Of a DNA stretch of 64,000 bases, positions 35,133 through 44,961 are shown piece after piece. This stretch comes from Flavobacterium sp. TAB 87 (lineage in GTDB: Bacteria; Bacteroidota; Bacteroidia; Flavobacteriales; Flavobacteriaceae), in NCBI RefSeq assembly GCF_001529295.1, contig NZ_LLWK01000037.1:496001-560000 (forward strand), in the 5' to 3' direction. How positions within the stretch are numbered: position 1 is the stretch's first letter; every line of letters begins with the position of its first letter. Under the pieces are notes generated by a model that was given only the letters and a program-made list of their open reading frames with translations, did no database searches and was not told where the DNA came from. The position numbers were made by a program, and so were the translations under genes.

Positions 35133-36365
35133 TTATGAAGCAATTTCCAATCTTTTTAATAAATTTTTATTCAATGTTTCTTTGGCGTATTCTTCATCAA
35201 TTTCTAATTTCTTAACCTCAGAACTTGGTAAATCGTACATGGCATCGGTTAAAATTGCTTCGCATAAAGAACGCAATCCACGGGCACCCAATTTATATTC
35301 TAATGCTTTACTCACAATAAAATCTAATGCTTCATCCGTAATTGTAAATTCAACCTCATCCATAGAGAACAACTTCTGATATTGCTTGATCAACGCATTT
35401 TTAGGCTGCGTAAGAATCGCACGAAGCGTTTCTCTATCCAAAGGATCCATGTGCGTTAAAACTGGCAAACGACCAATAATCTCAGGAATTAATCCGAAGT
35501 CCTTAATGTCTTTTGGAATAATGTATTGCAATAAATTATCTTTATCGATGTTGTCGGCATTTTTAGAAGTAGAATAACCCACCGCCTGACGGTTCAATCG
35601 TTTAGATATAATGCGCTCTATACCATCAAAAGCACCTCCAGCGATGAACAATATATTCTGAGTGTTTACCTCAACAAATTTTTGATCTGGATGTTTACGT
35701 CCTCCTTTTGGCGGTACATTAACCACTGTTCCTTCCAACAGTTTCAATAAAGCTTGTTGTACTCCTTCTCCAGAAACGTCTCTTGTTATCGATGGATTAT
35801 CACTCTTACGAGCAATTTTATCAATCTCATCAATAAATACGATTCCGCGTTCTGCTTTGGCTACATCATAATCGGCTGCTTGAAGCAAACGTGTCAAAAT
35901 ACTTTCCACATCTTCTCCAACATAACCCGCCTCTGTCAATACCGTTGCGTCAACAATTGCCAACGGAACGTCTAACATTTTTGCGATAGTTTTAGCCACC
36001 AATGTTTTGCCTGTTCCAGTTTGCCCTACCATAATGATGTTACTTTTTTCAATCTCTACTTCGTCGTCCAATTGCTGTTGCATTAAACGTTTGTAGTGGT
36101 TGTAAACGGCAACTGACATTACTTTTTTAGTTTGATCTTGTCCAATTACATATTGATCCAAAAACGCTCTAATTTCTTTCGGTTTCTTTAAAATTAAATC
36201 ACCAACTAATTTAGAACTTCCACTAGATTTTAATTCTTCTAAAACAATTCCGTGGGCTTGCTCAATACATTTATCACAAATGTGTGCATTAATACCCGCA
36301 ATTAATAAATTAGTTTCTGGCTTTTTTCTCCCACAAAACGAACATTCTAATACTACTTTTGCCAT
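35133..36365 (-). CDS. clpX: ATP-dependent Clp protease ATP-binding subunit ClpX
   Basis: 410 residues. The zinc-binding domain has C8, C11, C30 and C33; AAA+ Walker A GQTGTGKT is at 114-121, Walker B is VFIDEID, and the sensor arginine lies in the GARGLRS region. The unfoldase feeds ssrA-tagged and other proteins to ClpP. It lies 168 bp after clpP on the same strand, as in other Flavobacteriia. The intergenic sequence repeats TTTGAA/TTCAAA words and may hold its own promoter, but I could not define one. Confidence 0.97.
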   Translation of the reverse strand: MAKVVLECSFCGRKKPETNLLIAGINAHICDKCIEQAHGIVLEELKSSGSSKLVGDLILKKPKEIRAFLDQYVIGQDQTKKVMSVAVYNHYKRLMQQQLDDEVEIEKSNIIMVGQTGTGKTLVAKTIAKMLDVPLAIVDATVLTEAGYVGEDVESILTRLLQAADYDVAKAERGIVFIDEIDKIARKSDNPSITRDVSGEGVQQALLKLLEGTVVNVPPKGGRKHPDQKFVEVNTQNILFIAGGAFDGIERIISKRLNRQAVGYSTSKNADNIDKDNLLQYIIPKDIKDFGLIPEIIGRLPVLTHMDPLDRETLRAILTQPKNALIKQYQKLFSMDEVEFTITDEALDFIVSKALEYKLGARGLRSLCEAILTDAMYDLPSSEVKKLEIDEEYAKETLNKNLLKRLEIAS

Positions 36366-36533
36366 TTTTTTTTAAGTTGCAAAGGTTCAAAGTCCAAGAG
36401 TTTCACAGACACTTAAAAGCCTTTGAAAATCTAACATTTGAAACTTCCTTTTTTTAATCTGAATAATAAACTTCAAAAGACTTAGTTGCTAACTTTGAAA
36501 ATTACCAACTCTTCCTCTCTGAACCTTAAAATC

Positions 36534-37208
36534 TTATCCTCTTCTCAACACTTCATCAATCATTCCGTATTCTTTTGCTTCGTCTGCTTTCATCCAGTAA
36601 TCACGCTCACTGTCTTGGTGCACTTTCTCAAAAGTCTGTCCTGTATGATGTGAAATAATGTTATACAACTCATCTTTCAGTTTCAACATTTCACGCAAGT
36701 TGATTTCCATATCAGTAGCAACTCCTTGTGCTCCGCCTGATGGTTGGTGAATCATTACTCTTGAATGTGGCAATGCTGAACGTTTTCCTGCCGCACCTGC
36801 ACACAATAAAACCGCTCCCATAGAAGCTGCCATTCCTGTACAAATTGTTGCTACATCTGGTTTGATGTATTGCATGGTATCATAAATCCCTAAACCTGCG
36901 TAAACGCTTCCTCCAGGTGAATTTAAGTAAATCTGAATGTCTTTGGATGCATCTGCACTTTCTAAAAACAACAATTGTGCTTGCACTATATTAGCAATTT
37001 GATCGTCAATTCCAGTTCCTAAAAAGATAATTCTATCCATCATTAATCTAGAGAAAACATCCAATTGCGAAACATTCAACTGACGTTCTTCAATAATATA
37101 TGGTGTCATATTGGTTGGCGTCATTGCTCCAACTATTTTATCGTAATACAATGCATTTACTCCTTGGTGTTTCGTTGCAAATTTTTTAAATTCTTTACCG
37201 TAGTTCAT
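36534..37208 (-). CDS. clpP: ATP-dependent Clp protease proteolytic subunit ClpP
   Basis: 224 residues. The catalytic triad is S129 (GMAASMGA), H154 (MIHQPSGG) and D203 (ERDYWM); the 25- and 49-residue spacings match E. coli ClpP. The N-terminal 30 residues include a probable propeptide. Its promoter at 37254 is separate from tig. It pairs with ClpX, encoded next. Confidence 0.97.
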   Translation of the reverse strand: MNYGKEFKKFATKHQGVNALYYDKIVGAMTPTNMTPYIIEERQLNVSQLDVFSRLMMDRIIFLGTGIDDQIANIVQAQLLFLESADASKDIQIYLNSPGGSVYAGLGIYDTMQYIKPDVATICTGMAASMGAVLLCAGAAGKRSALPHSRVMIHQPSGGAQGVATDMEINLREMLKLKDELYNIISHHTGQTFEKVHQDSERDYWMKADEAKEYGMIDEVLRRG

Positions 37209-37253
37209 ATGTATTTTTTCTAAGTTTTACTTTAATATTTAGTTGTTTCATTA

Positions 37254-37285
37254 CAAAGGTCGTACCTCTTTATAAATTGTGTCAA
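37254..37285 (-). promoter_or_regulatory. Predicted clpP promoter
   Basis: TTG (37283-37285 on the minus strand), a 21-bp spacer and GACCTTTG (37254-37261, one mismatch to TAnnTTTG). Confidence 0.45.
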
Positions 37286-37359
37286 TATGTCCTATTCTAT
37301 AGGTAAAAATCTTCAAGTTGAAAATTTAAAGAACACCGTTTGTAAATGTATTATTTGCA

Positions 37360-37398
37360 ATAAAATAAAAGAGCGTCAAAGAAACTCTTTTGACGCTC
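37360..37398 (-). terminator. Terminator after tig
   Basis: On the minus strand, GAGCGTCAAA / TTTGACGCTC with an 8-nt loop, followed by TTTTATTTTATT. Confidence 0.88.
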
Positions 37399-37511
37399 AA
37401 ATATAACTATTTTTAGTTGTTTGGTATCTGTAATAAAATCATAAAACTTTCAAGTTAGATACAAAATATACTTTACTTTAAACTTTAGGACTTTCGAGAT
37501 CCCGACTTTAC

Positions 37512-38837
37512 TTATTCTCCGTAAGAAGCTGCAACAAACTCATCATAGGTTACTTCTTTAGTTGTTGGATTTGCTTTTTCTTTAAACACCTCTAACAATT
37601 TAGCAGCAACAACTTGCTCAGACATTCTTTTTACTTCCTCTTGGTTCGACAAAACGCGAGCTACAATTCCTTGAACTTCTTCGTCCGTTGGATTTGTTTG
37701 TCCAAATTGTGCCATTTGTTGTTTAATCGCTGCAGTTGTAAATTCTTTCAAATCTTCAAAAGTAATTTGAATGTTGCTTTCAGCCATTGCTTTTCCTTCA
37801 ATTAGTTGAAAACGCAATCCTTTTTCAGATCTTGCATATTCTGCTTCTGCTTCTTCTGGAGAAAGTTTTTTCTCTCCAACAGTTTGCAACCATTTTTTAA
37901 GAAATTCAGATGGTAATTCAAATTTAGTGTTCTCGATCAAGAAATCTTGAACATCCATTAATAACTTCTGATCTGCTTGTTGTGCAAATTGCACTTCAGC
38001 ATCTTCTTTAATTTTTGTTTTCAATTCCTCTAAAGAAGCAACTTTTCCTTCTCCAAATAATTTATCAAACAATTCTTGATTTAATTCTGCTGGTTCAGAA
38101 ACGTTGATTGCTTCAATAGTGAAAGCTACATCAACATCTAAACCATGAACGTCATCATGACCTACTTTTAAATAATCCATTAATTGATGATCGTCTTCAA
38201 ATAAACCTTTTGTGTTTACCGTAACAACAGCACCAACTTCTTTGTCTAAAAATAAATCAGCTGTTTTTTTATCTTTGAAAACTGACAATGTAAATGTCGT
38301 TTTGTTTTCGATTCCTTTTTCTTCGTTTACAAAAGTTCCTGTAATATCAGAATCAGCGGTTACTTTTTCAACTGGATTTGCTTTTCCAAATTGTTTTTGG
38401 ATGCGCTCGATTTGTCCGTCGATTAACTTATCGTCTGCCTTAACTATATATTTTACGATATCATTTTTAGCTTCCAAATCGATTACAAAGTTTGGCACTA
38501 AACCAATTTCGTATTCGAAAGTTAATTCTTCAGCATCCCAATCAAAGTTTTCGTTTACTTTAGCAATAGGAGTTCCTAAAAGATTTAATCGCTCCGATTG
38601 AACAAAACGCTCCAAAGCCAAGTCAACTACTTTTTTTACTTCTTCGATTTTAATTCCTTTTCCGTATTGTTTTTCAACAAGATCTTTAGGAACTTGTCCT
38701 TTTCTAAAACCTTTTACGGTAGCTAAAGGCATTTTTTCGTTTAATCTTTTTGTTACTTGACCTTTGTAATCCATTTGAACAACTGTCATTACAATTGTTT
38801 CATTTACAGTGTCTATTGCTACTCTTTTAATATCCAT
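37512..38837 (-). CDS. tig: Trigger factor
   Basis: 441 residues. Ribosome-associated chaperone. The N-terminal ribosome-binding domain carries GFRKGQVPKDLVEKQYG, matching the G-F-R-x-G-x-x-P signature. The central peptidyl-prolyl isomerase region is divergent, as usual in Bacteroidota. A helical C-terminal domain follows and ends EFVAASYGE. It is upstream of clpP and clpX on the same strand, a conserved order. Its promoter sits inside a near-perfect inverted repeat (38866-38896). Confidence 0.93.
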   Translation of the reverse strand: MDIKRVAIDTVNETIVMTVVQMDYKGQVTKRLNEKMPLATVKGFRKGQVPKDLVEKQYGKGIKIEEVKKVVDLALERFVQSERLNLLGTPIAKVNENFDWDAEELTFEYEIGLVPNFVIDLEAKNDIVKYIVKADDKLIDGQIERIQKQFGKANPVEKVTADSDITGTFVNEEKGIENKTTFTLSVFKDKKTADLFLDKEVGAVVTVNTKGLFEDDHQLMDYLKVGHDDVHGLDVDVAFTIEAINVSEPAELNQELFDKLFGEGKVASLEELKTKIKEDAEVQFAQQADQKLLMDVQDFLIENTKFELPSEFLKKWLQTVGEKKLSPEEAEAEYARSEKGLRFQLIEGKAMAESNIQITFEDLKEFTTAAIKQQMAQFGQTNPTDEEVQGIVARVLSNQEEVKRMSEQVVAAKLLEVFKEKANPTTKEVTYDEFVAASYGE

Positions 38838-38865
38838 CGTCGTCTTTAATTTACATAATAAAATT

Positions 38866-38902
38866 GGGTTGCAAAATTATAAAATTTTTGCAACCCAACC
38901 AA
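38866..38902 (-). promoter_or_regulatory. tig promoter overlapping an inverted repeat
   Basis: On the minus strand, TTG (38900-38902), a 20-bp spacer and TAATTTTG (38872-38879), a perfect -7 box. An 11-bp inverted repeat GGGTTGCAAAA / TTTTGCAACCC (38866-38876 and 38886-38896) covers the -7 box. The repeat could be an operator, or a terminator for the holin-like gene upstream. Confidence 0.55.
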
Positions 38903-38963
38903 GCTTTTTAATATATTGATAAGAAAGCTATTTAAACTCTCTTTTAAAAACTATTTAAAAGGA

Positions 38964-39302
38964 TTAGTCTCCAATAATTTTAAAGAAAATAGATTGTAAA
39001 ACCGATAAGCAAACGCTAAACAATAGGGCTATTAAAAAAGAGTCCACTCTAAACCCGCCAACAATTTCTGAGCACAACAATATTATTATGGCGTTGATAA
39101 CCAATAAGAACAATCCCAGTGTAATTATGGTTACAGGTAACGTAAGTAAAACCATGATTGGTTTAAAAAATAGATTCAGTAATCCTAAAACTACTGCAAC
39201 AATAATCGCAGTGCCGTAGCTAACAACATGTACGCCCGGCAAAAAATTAGCTAATAAAACGACCAAAACTGCCGTGATTAAAATTCGAAGTAAAAGATTC
39301 AT
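38964..39302 (-). CDS. Phage holin-like (DUF360-type) small membrane protein
   Basis: 112 residues with four predicted membrane helices (2-20, 28-45, 50-75, 85-107). The N-terminal LLANFLPGVHVVSY and the central LNLFFKPIMVLLTLPVTIITLG motif are those of the phage holin 4_2 (DUF360) family. Despite the name these are usually chromosomal membrane proteins of unknown function; no phage genes are near. It follows the alpha/beta hydrolase by 48 bp and is probably in the same transcript. Confidence 0.88.
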   Translation of the reverse strand: MNLLLRILITAVLVVLLANFLPGVHVVSYGTAIIVAVVLGLLNLFFKPIMVLLTLPVTIITLGLFLLVINAIIILLCSEIVGGFRVDSFLIALLFSVCLSVLQSIFFKIIGD

Positions 39303-39350
39303 ATTGTCTGTTTTTATTTGGAATAAAAGTAATGAAATTTTGATTTAAAT

Positions 39351-40115
39351 TTATTGTCGAAGAAAAGAAGTAGACAACTCGTAAAAAAGTTTTGGGTTTT
39401 CGGCATGCAACCAATGTCCAGCTTTTGGAACTGTTTCGACTACCACTTTTGGAAAATGCTGCTGAATCATTTCAAAATCAGAATCTAAAACATAGCTGGA
39501 TGCACCGCCACGAATAAACAAAGTGGGTTTATCAAAAATTAAATCACTCGCTAAGGGCTTTCCTATAGCTTCTAAATTTTGGTTAAAAACAGCTAAATTA
39601 AATCGGAAAGCCAATTGCTCCGGCGATTTCCAATACAAACTTTTCATTAAAAACTGACGAGTTCCTGCATCTTTAATATAAGGAGTCAAAATATCTTCTA
39701 CCTCAGCACGACTTGGTTGAGCTGAAAAATCTACCGCGCTCAATCCTGCCAAAATTTCTTGATGGTGCTGCGGATAAAATTTAGGCCCGATATCGGCAAC
39801 AATTAACTTCTCGACCAAGTCAGAATGTGTAGCTGCTAGTAACATTGCTACTTTTCCGCCCATCGAATGACCGATCACATCAATTTTAACTAAATTTTTC
39901 TCAGCACAATATTCAACCACATCTTGCACCATTACTTCATAAGTAAATTCGTCAGCATGCAAACTACGACCGTGATTGCGCAGGTCTAAAAGATGCACTT
40001 CAAAACCATTTTCGGCATATTGTACACCAAGAGTTTTCCAATTGTCAGACATTCCTAAAAAACCATGTAGAATAATTAGAGGTTGTCCTTGACCTTCTAT
40101 TTTTGAATATAACAT
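39351..40115 (-). CDS. Alpha/beta hydrolase (YbfF type)
   Basis: 254 residues with no signal peptide. The fold is clear: HGFLGMSDNW oxyanion loop, nucleophile S84 in GHSMGG, and the catalytic His in AGHWLHAEN near the C-terminus. The closest known family is the YbfF-type esterase; the substrate is unknown. It is the first gene of a probable two-gene unit with the holin-like protein. Confidence 0.9.
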   Translation of the reverse strand: MLYSKIEGQGQPLIILHGFLGMSDNWKTLGVQYAENGFEVHLLDLRNHGRSLHADEFTYEVMVQDVVEYCAEKNLVKIDVIGHSMGGKVAMLLAATHSDLVEKLIVADIGPKFYPQHHQEILAGLSAVDFSAQPSRAEVEDILTPYIKDAGTRQFLMKSLYWKSPEQLAFRFNLAVFNQNLEAIGKPLASDLIFDKPTLFIRGGASSYVLDSDFEMIQQHFPKVVVETVPKAGHWLHAENPKLFYELSTSFLRQ

Positions 40116-40314
40116 TATGAATTTGTTTTTGACGATTCATACAAAGGTAAAAAACTAAAAGCATTAAAAGAATATCACTAATTCTAGGTATTGCATATTC
40201 CACAAATAAACATCATTTTTGCAAAAAAATATTACGGTTTTTCTTATCAATATCACAGCGATACTTATTTTCGTATGTATTTTAAAATAAATAATTTAAC
40301 CTAAATTCCAAATC

Positions 40315-41667
40315 ATGATTAAAAAATTTGTACTAGCTTCTGTGCTACTTTCGCAACTTACCATTTCTTGTTCAAGTGATGAAAGCACTGTAGATGAAAA
40401 CCAAAGTTTAACAGAACAAATTGCAGCAATTGTTAAACAACCGTATTCAGACTTAACTCCAGATCAACAAAAAATTAAACTAGAAGCGGAAGCAAACGAC
40501 ATGTTGCTTCAATTAGACAAATCAAAAAGCTCTAGTGCTGTTGATGCTATAGAGAACTTAGGACGCCTGTTAGATATTAGTTCTGTTGACATTTTTAACG
40601 GAAAGAATGACAATCAAATTGAAGATGTTTTAAATGTTTCTGACGTATACGGTATCTACACCTGGAATAATGCACAACAAAAGTGGAATAAAACTGCTTC
40701 AACAACTGACTTACAATTTGTTTTTCCAGCTACAAAAACTCAGACAGCTAACAATGCCACTTTATCAGCCAAAAGCACTTCTTCTGATGTAAAAGTCTAC
40801 ATAAGCGACAGCTATAACTGGGAAAATAACATAGAGACAAACGATCATTTCTTCTTACCTACTTCTTCTAACGCAACGTTAAAAATTGACAATAAAGAAG
40901 CAGCTATTTTTTCTCAAGCCGCGAAATACGGAAGTAAAAACGAAGTACCAGTTGAATTTAGCTATAAAATGAGCGTAAATGATGGGTATACTTGGGAAAT
41001 GAGCGGTCAAAAAAATGTTGAAACTTCTGCAAATGCAAGCTTAACATTTAATGGTAAAAACTTAATAAAATTTAACGCTGGAAGCACTGCAGACATTGAT
41101 GCATTAATTACAGATGAAGAGTTAACGCAATACAGAGGAACCGCAAATGGTTTAGTTCAATTGATGGACAATTTTGTAATTGTTGCTGATATGGATTTAG
41201 CTACTGCTGCAAAAGATGATGCGGCTTTAGAAAAAAGTTTAGTTCACCCTAAGTATCCTAATTACGAAGATCCTAAAGCTGACTACAAAGCTTATTATAC
41301 AGCTGAAAATGCATACAACGAAAAACACAGCCAAGCTACTGTTACTAGTTTCAACAAAAACATGAAATTGATTTTAGTTTCTAAAAAAGATGGAACAAAG
41401 ATTGCTGACATCGTTCAACGCTCGAAAAAAGGATACAGCTATGACGCTAACCTTCCTGTTTGGGTTACTGATAATTACTATGCTAACGGCGGTATTTGGG
41501 CAAACGATGGTGCTGGTGGATCATTTATTGTACAAAATTACGACGAAGAATTATACCTAAAATTTGGTGACAGTACTGAAGTAGAAATGAGCGCTTATTT
41601 CTCTAAAGGATTTGAAAATTTTGAAGCGAAATTTGAAGAATTCATTAAAGCTTTCGAAACAAAATAA
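40315..41667 (+). CDS. Hypothetical lipoprotein
   Basis: 450 residues. The lipoprotein signal has lipobox TISC with the lipidated cysteine at residue 19, followed by SSDES, the acidic tail often seen after the cysteine in surface lipoproteins of this phylum. The body has no domain I recognise; it is rich in Asn, Lys and Asp, with aromatic clusters (NDGYTWEMSG, DNYYANGGIWANDGAGG). A -7-like TATTTTCG (40266-40273, one mismatch) is 41 bp upstream, and a strong terminator follows, so it is monocistronic. Function unknown; possibly a beta-sheet surface protein. Confidence 0.8.
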   Translation: MIKKFVLASVLLSQLTISCSSDESTVDENQSLTEQIAAIVKQPYSDLTPDQQKIKLEAEANDMLLQLDKSKSSSAVDAIENLGRLLDISSVDIFNGKNDNQIEDVLNVSDVYGIYTWNNAQQKWNKTASTTDLQFVFPATKTQTANNATLSAKSTSSDVKVYISDSYNWENNIETNDHFFLPTSSNATLKIDNKEAAIFSQAAKYGSKNEVPVEFSYKMSVNDGYTWEMSGQKNVETSANASLTFNGKNLIKFNAGSTADIDALITDEELTQYRGTANGLVQLMDNFVIVADMDLATAAKDDAALEKSLVHPKYPNYEDPKADYKAYYTAENAYNEKHSQATVTSFNKNMKLILVSKKDGTKIADIVQRSKKGYSYDANLPVWVTDNYYANGGIWANDGAGGSFIVQNYDEELYLKFGDSTEVEMSAYFSKGFENFEAKFEEFIKAFETK

Positions 41668-41688
41668 TAGCTTTTAAACATTCTATTT

Positions 41689-41728
41689 AAAGCCGATTTG
41701 AAATCATTCAAATCGGCTTTATTTTTTT
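41689..41728. terminator. Terminator between the lipoprotein and DUF4249 genes
   Basis: AAAGCCGATTTGA / TCAAATCGGCTTT, a 13-bp stem with a 6-nt loop, then ATTTTTTT. It overlaps the last bases of the convergent DUF4249 gene. Confidence 0.85.
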
Positions 41729-42576
41729 GCTGGTGTTTGAATACTAAGAGTACTTTGTCCGTAACCTGCCCAAATACCCAATCCGCCTTTAATGTTCGAT
41801 TTTAAGCTCGTATTGGAAGGGTAAATAGGATTTTTACTGTTTACAATTTCGTTCTGCCAGCTGTTCCAAAAATCCAGAGCCTCTTTATTCTGCGTTCTTA
41901 GCTTGACATAAATTAAATTCCCATCAACAAAATAAGGTTGAAATTTTGTTTTTGGAAAAAGCAAAACTCCTCTGTTCACTTGCACAGAAACCGATTGTGA
42001 TTTAAAGTTTTTATCGTCTAAATTACCGTAAAATGCAGGAACAAAAATTGGTTCTTTACCTTCAATTTTAGTTGCTACTTGATAGTAATTTTTTTCATTT
42101 TTTGGGTCGTCAAATTGGATAAACACGTAACCTGTAGTGTCGGTAACATTCTTTTTTATATACGCTGCGCTTTGCAGCGGAACTGTTTTAGGAATTGTAG
42201 TTTGTGCCTGCACTATGCGATTTAAATATTCAATCTTTAATGAATATTGTTTTCCTTCTTCTCCTTTAAGGACAGACCCATAATATACAAAAGGTGGAAT
42301 TCTGTTCTTATCGTTCTTAACCCTTAAAACTTCAGATGTTACACCATCTGAAACAGTGATTTTTGCTGAACGAATGACGTGATTTAGAACATTTGTAGAA
42401 TCAATTACATCTGTAATCGGAATACTGCTCGACAACAATACCTGTGCAAAATCATTTTGCTCGATCCAGCCTTCTACTACAATCTTCGATTCCTTTTTTA
42501 AGTCACTCTTAAAATCATCACTGCTGCAACTCGACACAAAACTAATTATTAGAAATAAAATATATTTTTTCATCAC
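41719..42576 (-). CDS. DUF4249 family lipoprotein
   Basis: 285 residues. The lipoprotein signal has C17 in VSSC. The rest shows the DUF4249 pattern: IVVEGWIEQNDFAQVLLSSS near the N-terminus, then a beta-rich body, and the C-terminal GGLGIWAGYG. The family is nearly always coded beside a TonB-dependent receptor, as here: the receptor ends one base before this ATG (42578 versus 42576), so they are tightly coupled. It is thought to be the outer-membrane partner of the receptor. The ATG at 42573 is an equally likely start. Confidence 0.87.
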   Translation of the reverse strand: MMKKYILFLIISFVSSCSSDDFKSDLKKESKIVVEGWIEQNDFAQVLLSSSIPITDVIDSTNVLNHVIRSAKITVSDGVTSEVLRVKNDKNRIPPFVYYGSVLKGEEGKQYSLKIEYLNRIVQAQTTIPKTVPLQSAAYIKKNVTDTTGYVFIQFDDPKNEKNYYQVATKIEGKEPIFVPAFYGNLDDKNFKSQSVSVQVNRGVLLFPKTKFQPYFVDGNLIYVKLRTQNKEALDFWNSWQNEIVNSKNPIYPSNTSLKSNIKGGLGIWAGYGQSTLSIQTPAKK

Positions 42577-42577
42577 T

Positions 42578-44854
42578 TTAAAATTTAAACCTCCAACTTA
42601 TGGAGGGCAATATTTTGTACAACACTTTTTTCTCTGGAGTAACCACTACACTGCTTTTATCGTCATTGATATTTACTCCTAAAACGACGTATATTGGATT
42701 TTCTATATTGAACGTATTGTATATCGAAAAATTTAAAGCGCTTTCCTTTTTGGCACTTTTTATAAAAAAATAATTTACAGATAAATCGGTTCTTATATAA
42801 TTTGGCATTTGCGCATTATTATATTCAGAATATTCTTTTACTGGATTATTGTTGACAAAGTACCAAGACGTTGGCATAGTAAAACGATTGCCCGAACTGA
42901 GAATTTGAGTGATACCAAAATTCCATTTTGCATTCAAATCATACATACCTACGACAGACAAATTATGACGTCTGTCGTATTTTGAAAAGTACGTTTTTCC
43001 GTTGTTGAGTTCTTCAAAAGTACGATCAGACCAGCTTAACGTATAGCTCAACCAACCCGTAAACTTACCGCTATTTTTTCGAACCATAAACTCAAATCCG
43101 TACGCTTTACCCGTTCCAACCAACAAATCTTCTTTAAAAGAAGTGACTTCATTAAATTGAGTAACACCGTATGGATATTCCAATAAATTTTTCATGGAAC
43201 GATAAAAAGCTCCAAAGGAAGAGGTTATTTTATTTGAAATTAGCTGCGTTGATCCCAAAGAAAATTCATCTGAAACTTGCGGTTTAATTCCGCCCGAAGT
43301 CGCGATCCAAAAATCAGTCGGAATACCAACGCTCGAAGTCGTAATTAGGCTTAAATATTGATTTTGTCTGTTGTAAGCAGCGTAGAAAGAATACGAATCA
43401 CTTCGCTTAAAATTGAAAATTACACGCGGTTGAAAATGCAAATACGATACGTCTGAAACTGCTGCGTAATAATTAATTCGAAAACCGAACTCAGCAGTTA
43501 CATTCTTTAATAAAGTAGGTTTGACCGTTATAAAAACAGCCGCTTCACTGGATTTGATTGCACTATTTTCGTCAATAGTAACCGCACTATTTAAATTGTC
43601 TACAGCAATGTTTTGCGGCAGTACATAATGGTATACATATTGAAAACCAGACTCTAATGGAATGCCTTTTACAGCATATTTAATTGAATTATTAAATCCG
43701 AAATCTTTTACATAAGAGGAAACTCCCATTTCTACTGTGGCTTGATTCATACTCAAGTCGTTAGAATACTGCGTAAAATAAAATGCATTGGACATGCTTA
43801 CAGCTGGAGAAATAGTAGACGTTAAAGACGGCGAAACCGCAAAGTTGCTCCATCGTAGGCTGCTCTTTAAGTTTAAATTAGAATCTTTAATCTTTAATTC
43901 ATCAGCGCTTGCAAAGGCAGTAACTGCCAATAAATTATTTTTTGAAAACTGAGAAAGAAAGGTGAAATTGGCGTCAGAGAAACCGTACTTCATTCCTTGA
44001 ACATCATTCTTTTTAGTGTCCTTCTTTAATAGCGGTGCAATGACTTCATCAATGTATGTTTTTCGACCTGAAATATAAAAACCGGTATTGGTAGAAACCG
44101 GTACCGACAACGTTAATTGCGAAGCAAGAATACCCACATTTCCTTGTACCTGAAAGTATTCAGGCAGTTTTTTGTTTGTTTTTAGAACCGTGGTAGAACT
44201 TAATCTGCCTCCATATTTTGCATTAGAACTAGATTTATCAAACTCCACTTGTTGAATGTGATCGGCGTTGTAAAAAGGAAAAACACCTAAAAGATGTGAC
44301 ATTCCGTAAATGGGTGTTTCTCCGTATAAAATAGCATTGTGCCCAGGATCACCACCTCTTACATATAAATAACCGTTGGCGTCTCCTGAATTTTGAACTC
44401 CTGGAGTAAGTTGTAATAACTTGATTATATCTGTGGTTCCTGATAATGTTGGTACTAAAGAAAACTCTTTTACATTAAAGTTTAACTTTCCTGCAGTACC
44501 GTTTTCGAAAGCTCTTTTTTTACTATTTTCGACAATAACTTCGTTTAAGTAAGCCGCACTATTTTGTAGCACAACGAAAAGTGTTGTGTCTTTTTGTAGA
44601 TAAAACGGTACTTTTTTGTCTGTGTAATCAAAATGTTGAATGTTGAGGGTAATTGTATCTGAAACAGCATTTATTGTGAAGTTGCCTAAAGAATCGCTCA
44701 TCGCGAAGGAACTCTTATCTTCGGATTTTAGTGAAACTGAAGCGCCAACTATATTGGTGTTTTCAACAGATTTTATATTTCCTGAAATTTTAAATTTAGA
44801 TTGCGAAAATACGCTCGAAAAAGAAAACAATAAAAAAAGAATAAGTAGTCTCAA
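42578..44854 (-). CDS. TonB-dependent receptor with carboxypeptidase-like domain
   Basis: 758 residues. Signal peptide at 1-17 (VFSQ); residues 20-95 are a carboxypeptidase regulatory-like beta-sandwich (FKISGNIKSVENTNIVGASVSL), then the plug (TPGVQNSGDANGYLYVRGGDPGHNAILYGETPIYGMSHL). The remaining 500 residues form the barrel, ending in Phe (SWRFKF), as for BAM substrates. With the DUF4249 lipoprotein it forms an outer-membrane uptake pair. No sigma/anti-sigma pair, enzyme or binding protein is next to it, so the substrate is unknown. The repeat copy B lies upstream. Confidence 0.93.
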   Translation of the reverse strand: MRLLILFLLFSFSSVFSQSKFKISGNIKSVENTNIVGASVSLKSEDKSSFAMSDSLGNFTINAVSDTITLNIQHFDYTDKKVPFYLQKDTTLFVVLQNSAAYLNEVIVENSKKRAFENGTAGKLNFNVKEFSLVPTLSGTTDIIKLLQLTPGVQNSGDANGYLYVRGGDPGHNAILYGETPIYGMSHLLGVFPFYNADHIQQVEFDKSSSNAKYGGRLSSTTVLKTNKKLPEYFQVQGNVGILASQLTLSVPVSTNTGFYISGRKTYIDEVIAPLLKKDTKKNDVQGMKYGFSDANFTFLSQFSKNNLLAVTAFASADELKIKDSNLNLKSSLRWSNFAVSPSLTSTISPAVSMSNAFYFTQYSNDLSMNQATVEMGVSSYVKDFGFNNSIKYAVKGIPLESGFQYVYHYVLPQNIAVDNLNSAVTIDENSAIKSSEAAVFITVKPTLLKNVTAEFGFRINYYAAVSDVSYLHFQPRVIFNFKRSDSYSFYAAYNRQNQYLSLITTSSVGIPTDFWIATSGGIKPQVSDEFSLGSTQLISNKITSSFGAFYRSMKNLLEYPYGVTQFNEVTSFKEDLLVGTGKAYGFEFMVRKNSGKFTGWLSYTLSWSDRTFEELNNGKTYFSKYDRRHNLSVVGMYDLNAKWNFGITQILSSGNRFTMPTSWYFVNNNPVKEYSEYNNAQMPNYIRTDLSVNYFFIKSAKKESALNFSIYNTFNIENPIYVVLGVNINDDKSSVVVTPEKKVLYKILPSISWRFKF

Positions 44855-44961
44855 TGCTTGAATTTTAGAAGAAAACGGCTAAAGTAATAATTTTAAACTG
44901 CTTTTAACATTATGAATACTACATTAAATACAAGAAAAAAAACAATTTTTAAGCTACTGTT

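Noticed and set aside
36366..36533. Repeated TTTGAA/TTCAAA words between clpP and clpX as a regulatory array
   Set aside because: The words are irregular in spacing and expected at this base composition; no consistent dyad was found.
38964..39302. The phage-holin name as evidence for a prophage
   Set aside because: No other phage gene, integrase or attachment site is nearby; the family is commonly chromosomal.
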